Assembly: GCA_964019135.1 (NCBI GenBank)
Contig: OZ025258.1
Coordinates: 6,653,961-6,717,960 of the forward strand
DNA length: 64,000 nt
Reading direction: 5' to 3'
Source: Arenicola marina
Lineage: Eukaryota > Annelida > Polychaeta > Arenicolidae
The notes below the pieces were generated by a model. That model made no database searches. It was not told the origin of the DNA and saw only the letters and a program-made list of their open reading frames with translations. A program made the translations under genes and the position numbers. Shown here one piece after another: positions 49,101-58,169 of the stretch. Position 1 is the stretch's first letter, and each line of letters opens with the position of its first letter.

Positions 49101-49946
49101 CATAAATAACCTCAGATGTAGATGAAAATTTCAGATGAAGATGAAAACTTCTTCACATAATATAATATTGGTATATATAGTATCTTTATAAATGTAATAT
49201 TGGCATACGTCATTTGGAATGTACATGATTATCTACAATGGGGGATAATCACTTCAATTTTTTTGTCGAGTGCGGTATAGCGTACACTACAATGCTACCC
49301 TTTAGTGGCTGAGCCATGCGTAGAGGACAGATTTGCGTACTTTTTTCGCATAGGTGATTGCCTCACCAGAGAATCCCGCTAATCTACTTTAAATCTGCGG
49401 CAATCGTCACCGAAATGAAAGTCCTGATCATCTCCCGTTTATCGCGAGTTCATCACTGACGCGAGTCAGTGTACAGACTACCTCCGGTTGCCCATCGGAG
49501 CTTTCCGCAGATCTCAATCGAAGTTATTGTCTCACCCCTGTATGAGATACATACGCAGTTGGTTTACAGGACTTCGCAACTTTATCAAATAGTTTGATCT
49601 CTTTCGAGCTGTGAGATGCAGCTTTATGCTTCACGCGCCTTAATGTGCGTCTACCTTCTCATTTTGATATTTCAGTTTCGAGACTTGGAAAACATTCACG
49701 GACTGACATCAAAATATGTTTCCAACTTCTTGCGAGTAAGTTTAGCGCATTAGATAATAATTCAGTCTGAACTTACTTCGTTTTATATTTACGACTGTAC
49801 ACGTTTTTTTAGTTTGTAGCTCTCATAAACACGACATTGCAGCATGTTATAAATCAATATATTATATAAATATATAAACTATCAGCAGATAATCAGTAAA
49901 TGTCGCTTTGCTTCTTTTGCAGAGTAACCTGATTCAGGAACTGTGA
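28107..49946 (+). CDS. KIF22: KIF22/Kid chromokinesin (kinesin-10), 16 coding exons
   Basis: Coding exons: 28107-28261, 29322-29449, 30441-30607, 31054-31199, 31529-31702, 44284-44359, 44548-44592, 44935-45079, 45632-45743, 46167-46285, 47312-47596, 47954-48073, 48582-48653, 48965-49089, 49676-49735, 49923-49946. All have GT-AG borders, phases agree, and they sum to 1953 nt (650 aa plus TGA); human KIF22 is 665 aa. Motor domain, residues about 10-345: P-loop GPTGAGKT (90-97), switch I NERSSRSHS (207-215), switch II DLAGSE (241-246), then LKESGAING and VPYRGSKLTRLLQDSLGG. A charged, probably coiled segment follows (about 385-415), then basic patches (LLKRKGFK). The C-terminal helix-hairpin-helix region (about 582-645; LLNEGTVKELQNLQTVGAKR, LIHSWRELSGHF, LENIHGLTSKYVSNFL) matches the DNA-binding end of vertebrate Kid. 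Known: Kid walks to microtubule plus ends and pushes chromosome arms to the spindle equator. Intron 5 is 12.6 kb of mostly tandem repeats. The exon-11 donor is chosen by phase. Confidence 0.97.
28968..29190 (+). repeat. Dispersed repeat in KIF22 intron 1
   Basis: AGTTGGTGGCCGGCTTTATA and CGCAGTTCGCTATTTTGTGT through TGTTGAAATGTTTGTTT and AAAGAGATATAAAA match, inverted, the sequence at 56190-56412 along about 220 bp. Two copies in one window suggest a moderately repeated non-coding element. No coding capacity or family is recognised. Confidence 0.8.
29776..30300 (+). mobile_element. tRNA-derived SINE in KIF22 intron 2
   Basis: The head reads CATAGCTTAGTTGGGTAAGC (A-box-like) and, about 35 bp on, ATGGGTTCGCACC (B-box-like), the spacing of an RNA polymerase III internal promoter. 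A body of about 430 bp follows and a tail of CAACCAACCAACA type ends near 30300. The tRNA-like head with an unrelated body is the structure of tRNA-derived SINEs. The element's exact ends are not fixed. Confidence 0.65.
31310..31395 (+). mobile_element. tRNA-like SINE head or tRNA relic in KIF22 intron 4
   Basis: TTATCAGTTGGTATATAAGC followed by GGGGGTTTGAACCCTGACC gives A-box-like and near-perfect B-box sequences at tRNA spacing. A full cloverleaf with a paired acceptor stem is not apparent, so a SINE head is more likely than a tRNA gene. Confidence 0.45.
31695..44157 (+). repeat. 12.5-kb minisatellite of 38/46-bp units made from the exon-5 splice junction
   Basis: About 300 head-to-tail units. 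The main unit is 38 bp: GGCATGAGGTATGTGGGGAG then GGCGGGGGTGTGGTCAGT. A 46-bp variant replaces the last part with GTCATGGTGTGATGTGT, and rare 37-bp copies lack one G. The first unit starts at 31695, inside exon 5: its GGCATGAG is the last 8 coding bases (31695-31702), and GTATGT is the authentic 5' splice site of intron 5. So nearly every unit carries an exon-end plus donor copy (GAG/GTATGT or GGG/GTATGT). Larger blocks repeat at 784 and 2464 bp. The array ends with diverged units (about 44080-44157) 126 bp before exon 6. The many open frames inside are products of the repeat. Confidence 0.98.
45221..45443 (-). mobile_element. tRNA-derived SINE, copy 1 (KIF22 intron 8)
   Basis: On the minus strand it begins GGGGCCGGAGCGATAGCTCA and contains TAGCTCAGTGGGCTAGAGCG (A box) and GATTCGAGCCCTG (B box), then a body ending near ATAAGACCAAA. 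The same family is at 61385-61563, sharing the head and the block with GGGGGTTACCCCC. Inserted antisense to KIF22. Confidence 0.85.
47120..47185. repeat. 31-bp inverted repeat (hairpin) in KIF22 intron 10
   Basis: Arms starting CCAAAAGACAGTTTGAATCA and ending TGATTCAAACTGTCTTTTGG flank a 4-nt spacer TATG, with one mismatch. A further partial copy of the arm (GATTCAAACTTCCAAAAGAC) lies just upstream at 47098-47117. No family recognised. Confidence 0.88.
48097..48135. repeat. 18-bp inverted repeat in KIF22 intron 12
   Basis: TTTATTCACGTGCAGTAC and its near-complement (GTACTGCACGAGAATAAA) surround a 3-nt spacer, with one mismatch. It lies about 25 bp after the exon-12 donor and could form a stem in the pre-mRNA. 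Confidence 0.8.
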
Positions 49947-51293
49947 ACAACGCTCGATGATGAAGAAGAGTGACGTTGCAACAATACGTGTATTGCATGC
50001 TGTTATATTGTTGTATGTATGAAGTATTAGTCAAACAAATGAAATGTATCCTATGCCATGTGACATAATAATAATATGACATTTGCAAACCATTGTTTCT
50101 TGCTTTTATATTTCTGTCAAAAGCGAAGATTGTTTATCATATGGCATGTAAGTTAATGTACAAGGAAAAAAACGTTTATTTGTATGGCTTTCTTCCATAG
50201 AGTCCGCTCTAGGCATAAGCATGCAATAGACATTCACTTACACAACAAATTAGTAGCGATTGGCACTTGGTAGTATGCACTCCAATCAAAGCTGTGTAGC
50301 CTTTCATCTTGTATAATGCCAGTAGTATTTTGATCAAAATGTTTGGTTAACGGATTTGTGTTCCATAATATTATTTATAACTTATAATGTAGGTATTTAA
50401 AGAAATACATGTACTCTTAAGCGAGGTTTACGGTCGGCCATCCTGGCAGGCAACTAGACAGGTCGAATTTTCCTTAATCTGAAGCAATAGTGCGCACACG
50501 TAAGCATCCCATACTTATCTGCATACAAGTGTCAATATATGCCATAGTATCATAGATATGTAAAGTATAATCTAGTTTGAATTATAAATGTGGTCACAAT
50601 CAAGGTAATATTGAACGTCCGGAAGGCATGATAAACTCAAGCGAGTGGCACTCCCAACATTTCTTTATTTCACGAATGAGAGACTGTACAAAATCAGGAA
50701 TTGCACTCTTGGGGTGGCCGCGGAACATCACTCGGCATAGCACTATATGGGTGACATGATGATGCAGACGGAATTACGATGTCCGCTCTTAATGTTAGCA
50801 ATGAGCAGATGTTAAACATTAAACTTCTCCATGGCGTCTGCGTCAATATCTCCGGCCCTAACACTTTCGCTTTCACGCCAAGCTAGATAGATAGGTTTCC
50901 CGCTAAAAGAAATCCAAAGCTTGTATTGGGTGTGAAGCCTTTGACGGGATCTCGGCATTACGATGAATGAGGTAAATCAGCAAGGATAATTAATGCGGCA
51001 CACACGGTCAGGTGAGCAGTCTTGATGTAAGATGTGAAAGCGCTGTCACAATGGGGCGGTCGTCCTATCAGTTTTGTTGACTTGTTCAAATACGTCTGTC
51101 CTCTATTGAAACTGGTACCCTGCAAAATCAATAGCCCAAAATGTTTTGACATACGATGTCATAATACAAACATTACATAAATTACTATTTCAACAAAATG
51201 TCAATGTAAACGAGCCGACCGGGGCCGCCTGAACTATATATTTCGATTGGTCTTCGAATAACCGATTACGTCATTTACCATGACGAAGCAGAT
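49947..51293. other. KIF22 3' side and spacer to the CHCHD gene
   Basis: KIF22 and the CHCHD gene converge here. The KIF22 3' UTR must start at 49947. No canonical AATAAA is seen in the first few hundred bases, so the end of the transcript is not placed. Short open frames at 50577-51152 have no recognisable product. Confidence 0.45.
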
Positions 51294-52580
51294 TTAATTA
51301 CCGTTTCTAAGTCTGCATTCTCGGAGAGCCTCGTTGAAGCCTTGACAGAGACTGATATCGGCCTGGCCTTGAGAGCACTCGATGAACTGCTTGAGCTCGA
51401 TACCACAGGGGCCGGCCATCTGGTCCGGCTGGGCCGCGTATTGCTGGGTGGGCAGGGGCTGGGGGGCGGTCGCAGGGGCAGGGGCGGCCGCCGGGGCAGG
51501 GGCGGCCTCCTGGTTGCTGCCACCGCCCCCACCGAACAGGGCACCAGTCACTGCGTGGCCCTAGAGGATGTGGGGGTAGAGATGGGAATCATAGTGAGAA
51601 TCGCAGTAAAACAACGCACCAGAAATGTTCATGCATTATTATAGAATGTCCTACTCTAATCGCTTAAACTGTCCCCTTGTCACCGCCACCCCTCCCCGCT
51701 CCACTGAGGACATGGCTCCGCTTCCCATTCACGGTATCAGTCTCATGACCTTACACGGTGAAGCGTCCTTCACGTACCAACCAACCAACTCGTAGAAGCT
51801 AAATGTCAACCATATCAATTTGTAATAATGTATTAACCTCGCCCGAAGGTAACATTGTAAAGGATAACGCCATTACACAGCATGCATTACATACAGTGGC
51901 AACAGATAGCGACAGGCAAAGTTCAAGCACATGACGTCACTTGTTGGGAAGTGCGCAAGGACCGGACAGAAACTTTAATGCGAGATAACGCTGACAATAA
52001 ATAGATCCTAATCACATCGTCAAAGTTCTCTGTATACATGGTTCACCAATTAGACTAATGGTTCATACGGGTACAGCTCATCGACATTCATTGTCTATTG
52101 TCCGGCTCATGCTAAGTGACATGCATTGATTTCAGCCCCCCTCAAAAACGTTGAAAATGAAACCCGAAATGGTGCAGCTAGACTGATTTTAGTGGCTACA
52201 TTGGGAGGGACATCTTGTAATGACGCAACAGTTTTCTTGCATCATCCTTCCAGTTACTGGCAGTAAATTCTGCACCTCCCCTCCCCACGACAACAACAGA
52301 TTATTGGTATCGGTTATTCTGCGACATACAACAAACTATATCAAACTGTACAGGACTTCTGAAATGACATGAAAATCAACGACTAAACGACCATGTTTTC
52401 TCAGTGAATCTTACCACAACAGAACCAACAGCCACGCCGGCAGCAGTGGTGGCAACCTGTGCCATCATTCCAGGTTGCTTCGGCTGTTGCTGCATCATCA
52501 TGGGTTGTTGCTGAACAGGCATGGGTGCGGGGGCCGGTGCCGGGGCCCTGGCCGGCGCCGCTTGCCTTGCCGGGGCCGGC
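51294..52580 (-). CDS. CHCHD2/CHCHD10-like twin-CX9C mitochondrial protein (partial, last two exons)
   Basis: Seen: minus-strand exons 52580-52415 (166 nt, entered in phase 2) and 51560-51294 (267 nt, ending TAA), with GT-AG borders. The first encodes a Pro/Ala-rich segment, a Gln/Met stretch ([18 protein letters not shown]) and [18 protein letters not shown], a hydrophobic helix. The second encodes [14 protein letters not shown], another Ala/Pro linker, and the CHCH domain with two CX9C motifs, [11 protein letters not shown] and [11 protein letters not shown]. Known: CHCHD2 and CHCHD10 share this layout. They are imported into the mitochondrial intermembrane space, form two disulphides and act near MICOS and complex IV; CHCHD2 also has a nuclear role. 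The CX9C cysteines are all present. The first coding exon, expected to carry an Arg-rich mitochondrial N terminus, was not found upstream. Which of the two vertebrate paralogues it matches cannot be said; one pre-duplication gene is likely. Confidence 0.93.
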
Positions 52581-53195
52581 CTGTAAAAGCGAATGATAAC
52601 ATGACAAGGTTAATGGTCTATGTAATTCAAAAGTCCATCCATTGTAAAAAATATATATATGTGGGGCATGGGTTACAATATAGTCACGGTCATTATAATA
52701 ACAGGAGTTGTGATATGGCATTTGAATAACAGTTGTTAACATGCTGAAAACAAAATATGACACAGTTAGTAATAAAAATGCATATATGCATAACTGATAT
52801 ATTGGAGATTGTTTATCAATTTCTGGGTTTCTCAGTATACAAAGACTACTTTAAAAAAGACTGCCAAGTGTGTGTGTGGGGGGGGGGGGGCAAGGATTGT
52901 CGATTGCATGGGCAGCAAGGCGGTTCGAGTGAGAATACTGCATTTCAGCAGCCTTCAGATTTAATGCTATTGTACTAGTTAACATGACCACCAACTCGTA
53001 ATAATACAGCATATCCAGTGAGCGTTTTGCATCTGTAGGGATGGAGTGTAAGGGGTCATCTATCATCATTGTAGGCAAGGTGCACAATTTTGACTTAACT
53101 TATAGAGTGGTGGGTCATGGCACGAGGAGCAGCTACAGCATTAGATTATATAACTTGATATAGCTGCCATATTTTACTAAGTGGGCCAGATAAAG
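52581..53195. other. Non-coding, probably first intron of the CHCHD gene
   Basis: Lies upstream of exon 52580-52415 and begins with its acceptor (TTTTACAG on the minus strand). A TG/G tract occurs at 52869-52890. No exon is seen. Confidence 0.45.
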
Positions 53196-54142
53196 TGTGT
53201 CGACACTAGGTTGTTTCGGTTATATTTTCGTGAACAAATGTTGGAGCATGTGACTTTTCCCTACCAACCGCCATGCGTATGCAGCGCCACCTGGCGAATC
53301 CCACCAACATTTGAACCATTTGTAGCCTGGGTCCCAAACTTTGTAACAGTCAATGACCTGTGAAAGAGGGTGCTGCTGTTGTCCTTAAAGTTGCATGTCG
53401 AGTTCTTTCCCGCCAAAACTAAGCCCAGGCAAAATTTATATCAAAATTTGCAGAAAACTCGATTGTTCCATTCCATAAATTCATAAACCTGATAAACCTC
53501 GCCGTTTCGGCTGTGGTGTGGCAAACGTGTCTATCCCGCGACACCACAGCACTCTGTCGCGGCACTGCTACTTATAACAAAGCATCGCTAAGCACACAAA
53601 CTGATGACGTTTACCACTGAAATGAAAATTTGTGGTAAATTGATATCACGGGCAAGGCTAAGAGACACTATTTGGCAGTCTGGCATGGATGGAGTATAGA
53701 CAAAACCAATCTTGAATAATTCAAGGACTGATTCCTATTTGTATTTTGACTTCTTTAGTTTTGGCGGGAAAGAACTCCACATGCAACTTTAAGTTCGAAG
53801 TGAGCGACTTACAAGGCCCTTTAGCGGAGAGTCATATGCCGAGTCACAGGTACCGGCATCCGCCAAAAACAAATATGGTGGACGGCTGGTCGGGAACAGT
53901 TGTGTGCTCCAACATTTCTTCGTGAAAATATAGCCGAAACAACCTAGTGTTGACACACTTTATTGATGTCAGATGATAGAACAAGGTGTATAGAATATGT
54001 AAATACTATGATTGCTCGAGCACACATTATAATAAAAGCTACAGTCGATTCCCTAATAACGTCGAAGGATTTTAACATTGTTACCGTTGACGGCGTTGTG
54101 CCCCCAAGAGAAGCGGGCTTGCCTGGGGGAACTTACGCAAGG
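53196..54142. mobile_element. Long-TIR MITE, copy 1 (left arm truncated, carries a nested MITE)
   Basis: GTGTGTCGACACTAGGTTGT through AATGTTGGAGCA at 53197-53250 is inverted at 53907-53961, and the right arm continues to 54142 (AGAAGCGGGCTTGCCTGGGG). The outer part of the left arm, present in copy 2 at 56463-56640, is missing. The centre matches copy 2 except for a 400-bp insertion at 53389-53788. Confidence 0.88.
53389..53788. mobile_element. 400-bp TTAA-type MITE nested in copy 1
   Basis: Ends are inverted repeats, AGTTGCATGTCGAG..TTTCCCGCCAAAAC and GTTTTGGCGGGAAAGAACTC..ATGCAACT. TTAA flanks both sides (53385-53388 and 53789-53792). Copy 2 of the host element has a single TTAA at the matching point (56826-56829), which is the empty site. 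TTAA duplication is the signature of piggyBac-type insertion; no transposase is present. Confidence 0.93.
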
Positions 54143-55490
54143 CTACCAAACTGATAATGTGATATCCTATCCTGAGATAAGAGTGAAACAATGGACAGGT
54201 GAAAGGATCATCACACAATAACTTGAACTTTAAGTTGTTGTGTTAGCTAAAAATGTGACTTGTCGAAATTGTCTCCATGATTACGACGATATCCTCTGTT
54301 GATTTTTCGAAGCAGCAGACAACTCAGTTCTGTCCACCACCTTGCCCACCCAGTGGAGAAATTGCATATGCGTGCATGTCGTTAAAACCACACCATTTGC
54401 TTGGTGGCGCTTCATACACCCAGCCATTGACATGCAATAAGGGAAACGCCACCTGGCGAAAGCCGCTGGTAAAGAATGACCAAATACGAAATGGCGTGAT
54501 AAACAACAAGAAAGTCTCATTTCAACCGACTTGATAGTAATGTGATACTTTGTTTGTTCATATGTATTTGGGTTTTGTGGTAAATATGAAGTTTAGGTAT
54601 CAGAGTACAAAATGACAAGGGTTTGATGGATCGTGTGATTAACATTTAGTCACCCAAAAAACAACACTTACACCTTCATTTTCTACATGAGGACATAAGA
54701 CTGTTGTGCGGAGCAACTGTCACATATGGGACTAGTACTACCAGAGCATCTGCATGCCGTATGGGTTAAGATTAAGGGTGGCGGTCTATGGCACCAGTCT
54801 ATGTGGATAGAAGGCGGGATGGAGGTAAGATCGGTAGTAAGCTTATGGCCATCCTGTCTATAACTATAATCGCAACGGAAACTCTCTGGACAACGAAATT
54901 TCCCGTTTACAAGAAAATATTCACCGATTCAAGGAAAAAATACTTTCTGTGTGAACTTCAAATCGGGGCCTAATAAGTGTATATCAACTCCGGCTTCCTG
55001 ATAGACTTGCAAATAAACTATAAGCAAATGGTGCTTTGCTGCACTTCGAAGCAGCTGATCGGCTTGATGCCGCCATTCACTGTTTACTGTGACGTCACTG
55101 GGCGATACCATTTACATCTTTGTAAGGGGTCATAGGTTTGAATTCTGTAGTGTTTTATTATTAACTCTGTTTTTAAGCATTGACACACACCTAAAGTGAC
55201 CCAGAGGGAACTGGAAATCAGTTGAGTATCAATTGAGGCTAAACTTAGATTCACTGCACCTCCTGCAAAAGTGGGTACAGCAGATCAACGGGTACATCGA
55301 TATACCAAAACCGACCAAAACCGGCCTGAATATACCAAAACCGAGTTGTGTGGAACAGTTTAACTTCACAGAAGATCGATTTCGGTTGGGATCTGGTCAC
55401 ACTTATACCTATATAGAAGATTGCTATAAGGTAGAAACATAAAAGGGCGGAATAAGCCATAACGGTCCAATACATGCGCCATCTTGTTTA
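54143..55490. other. Non-coding, nothing recognised
   Basis: Several open frames (for example 54277-54534) have no recognisable domain or splice context. No repeat family is identified. A 12-bp motif ATATACCAAAACCG occurs twice at 55300-55345. Confidence 0.4.
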
Positions 55491-55817
55491 TCACGTTCGC
55501 TGTGTCATTCGCCGCGAGGCGGAGCCACTTGTAGAATACGGGTAAACACAGAAGAATGACCAGGTGTCTGAACTCAGGCAGAATTTCTTGAACTGGTGGA
55601 CCACTTCGAACTCTCCCAAGCCTAGCAGACTTTGCCGCAGCTCCTGGTATTGACCCTCAAAAATGCTGTGCAGCATCTCGACTAAATCTGGGAGCTTCTG
55701 TGTCTTCCAGTACACAGCCTGTTTCAAGATGACTGCATGCAAGTTTTGTTGATCCGGGGAAAGCTTTGACAATGGCTGCTCGAATGGCTTTCTCCTCGAG
55801 CTGTTGGCATCGCTCAC
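55491..55817 (-). CDS. Hypothetical protein-coding exon, unrecognised
   Basis: A minus-strand frame of up to 108 codons begins ATG (MSDANSSRRKPFEQPLSKLS) at 55817. Its first 85 residues look protein-like: amphipathic helices such as LHAVILKQAVYWKTQKLPDL and EMLHSIFEGQYQELRQSLLG. The last 25 residues do not, so the real exon may end earlier, though no strong donor is obvious. It could be an exon of an unseen gene, a processed fragment, or chance. No family is recognised. Confidence is low because there is no second exon to support it. Confidence 0.3.
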   Translation of the reverse strand: MSDANSSRRKPFEQPLSKLSPDQQNLHAVILKQAVYWKTQKLPDLVEMLHSIFEGQYQELRQSLLGLGEFEVVHQFKKFCLSSDTWSFFCVYPYSTSGSASRRMTQRT

Positions 55818-55930
55818 AAAGGTGTCAATTGCTCAATTTAATTACCTATCGAGGTATTGGCATCGCTCACAAAACAGGTCAATTTCTCACTTAAATTGCC
55901 TGAGGTACTGCAAGGCATTGCTCTCAAAAG
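55803..55930. repeat. Degenerate ~55-bp tandem repeat, about 2.5 copies
   Basis: TTGGCATCGCTCACAAA recurs at 55804 and 55857, followed in each by GTCAATT..CTCA, and a weaker copy (GGCATTGCTCTCAAAAG) follows at 55914. Confidence 0.6.
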
Positions 55931-56189
55931 GATTGTGCCCCGTGTGAAGATGCCCCCCCCCCACCCCTGTATGTATCATAATGGCCCTGTACACGTGCAT
56001 GGAAAAATCAATTTCATGTACCAGTGGCAGATCTGGGGGGGGGGGGGGGGGGGGGGGGGGTACTGAACATATACTGCTAAAGTCAGGTTCTCTAAGCCCC
56101 CCCCCCGCCCCGGTCGCAAGTTTTCAGAGAGCAACAGCCGACTTGGGAACCTGAACATACACTGTTAAAGCAATATGCTTACATGCGCC

Positions 56190-56412
56190 ATCTTAGATTT
56201 TTTATATTTTAGAATCAAGACTGAAATATCTCAAAATTTATGATGCATATGTTTTATATCTCTTTTAGTCTGTAAAACAAACATTTCAACATCAAACTGC
56301 GCGATTTATTTATATCGCGCGCGGACGTGATAGCGAGCCGCTGTTGACATCACACACAAAATAGCGAACTGCGAAAAGGTGCGCAGGGATATAAAGCCGG
56401 CCACCAACTTCG
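56190..56412 (-). repeat. Dispersed repeat, second copy of the KIF22 intron-1 element
   Basis: Inverted match to 28968-29190, about 220 bp. It sits between the G-rich head of the hAT-like element and the nested long-TIR element, so it may be part of that element or an older insertion. Confidence 0.8.
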
Positions 56413-56462
56413 CAAGTTTCAAAGAGCAACCTCCCCCCCTTGGCAAATTCCTAGATCCACCC

Positions 56463-57192
56463 TTGGCGCAAGTGCCCCCAGGCAAGCCCGCTTCTCTAGG
56501 GGCACAACGGTAACAATGTTAAAATCCTTCGACGTTAGTAGGGAATCGACTGTAGCTTTTATTATAATGCGGGCGCGTACAATAATAGTGCTTACGTATT
56601 CTATATACCTTGTTCTATCTTCTGACATCAAGAAAGTGTGTCAACACTAGATTGTTCCAGTCATATTTTCGCGAACAAATGTTGGAGCATGCGACTTTTC
56701 CCTACCAACCGCCATGTATATGCAGCGCCACCTGGCGAATCCCGCCACCATTTGAACCATATGTAGCCTGGGTCCCAAACTTTGTAACAGTCAATGACCT
56801 GTGAAAGAGGGCGCTGCTGTTGTCGTTAAGTTCAAAGTGAGCGACTGACAAGGCCCTCTAGCGGAGAGTCATATGCTAACGGAGAGGAGGAACCAACTCG
56901 TATTCACAGGTACCGACATCCGCCAAAAACAAATATGGCGGATGGCTGGTCGGGAACAGTTGTGTGCTCCAACATTTCTTCGCGAAAATATAATCGAAAC
57001 AACCTAGTGTCGACACACTTTTTTGATCTCAGATGATAGAACAAGGTATATATAATACGTTAGCACTATTATTGTACGCGCCCGCATTATAATAAAAGCT
57101 ACAGTCGATTCCCTACTAACGTCGAAGGATTTTAACATTGTTACCGTTGTGCCCCTAGAGAAGCGGGCTTGCCTGGGGGCACTTGCGCCAAG
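56463..57192. mobile_element. Long-TIR MITE, copy 2 (complete, with target duplication)
   Basis: About 730 bp with terminal inverted repeats of roughly 240 bp: TTGGCGCAAGTGCCCCCAGG at the left, its complement ending GCGCCAAG at the right. ATCCACCC stands directly on both sides (56455-56462 and 57193-57200), a target duplication of 7 or 8 bp depending on whether the outer C belongs to the element. The unoccupied target would read TAGATCCACCCCTG, the hAT-like end motif. No coding region. The superfamily is uncertain; an 8-bp duplication would fit hAT. Confidence 0.9.
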
Positions 57193-57490
57193 ATCCACCC
57201 CTGTGTACAAACTCATATGGAACAATCTCAATATCATGTATTCTATACAAGGGGAATACTTTGTCCTCTACTTCTTTGGTGACTTGATAATACCAGGAGA
57301 AAGCGCTACAATATATGCAGTTGTGTATACATAAGAGGTGCTGGCAGCTAGGGGCGCCTAGTGGCCATTTGTCAACAAACAAGATGGCGTATGCATTCGC
57401 AGTTTGAACCAATTCTGCAGACAGAAGACAGGCATATCTGCTATTACTGGCAATAAATACAATTAATATTAGACGTATTTCTATATGTAC

Positions 57491-58169
57491 TAGGGGAGAG
57501 TCGGGGAAGTTCGGCAGGTAGGGGAAGTTCGGCAGGTTTTTATTTTAGTCTATTTTTTTAAATTAGATAACTAGATACTATTTTTTCCTGATAATTTAGT
57601 TTCTAAAATGATTATACGAGGTCTAAAGCATAGGTAAATAAAAATTGATAACTGTTAACTCATGAATATTCATGAGCTAAAGTAGGTGTGTCACTTTTCC
57701 CGCCAATTCCCGTCCTAGCTGATATTTGAAAAGTTGAAAGCTAAACTCTGCTACTGTCACCATTTCGACCATTTCTCACTCTCAGCTACCTTATACGAAA
57801 TCCGGATTGTATCTTATTTGTATATTAAGATCCCTAGATAAGGTTTCTCCATTTGTAGGTCAAATTTAATTCGCATAATCAATGATTAACTGAGAGAATG
57901 TCATTACCCTACCTGCCGAACTTCCCCGCACTACCTGCCGAACTTCCCCGCATATGCTACAAATGACACCACCTACACCTTAGGCATTACTCAAGCGCTT
58001 TTACAGCACTTAGCGTGTACATACAACCTCAAATGTACGTATGAACTGATGAAGTAGGCCAAGTGTATGCACTTTGCCGCGGAACTGCTGTTGAATAAAT
58101 GGTAACTGTCGTTGTGAAACGGGTGAGCAGAAAGGGATTTGGGTGCCGAATTTCCCCGAATTTCCCCTA
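57491..58169. mobile_element. TIR element with repeated GGGGAAGTTCGGCA motifs
   Basis: Left end TAGGGGAGAGTCGGGGAAGT and right end, in reverse, TAGGGGAAATTCGGGGAAAT, each followed by TCGGCA. GGGGAAGTTCGGCAGG occurs twice near the left end and twice inverted at 57908-57950, inside the right half. About 680 bp with no transposase. Family unknown. Confidence 0.75.

Larger units (their letters stand above)
56022..57203 (+). mobile_element. hAT-like MITE interrupted by another element
   Basis: Starts CAGTGGCAGATCTGGGG and ends CCTAGATCCACCCCTG once the nested element (56463-57192) is set aside. In reverse that end is CAGGGGTGGATCTAGG, so the two ends are inverted repeats. The G-run, TCTCTAAGCCCCCC and GCAAGTTTTCAGAGAGCAAC blocks match 6385-6560. 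The outer ends are inferred from this comparison. Confidence 0.55.
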
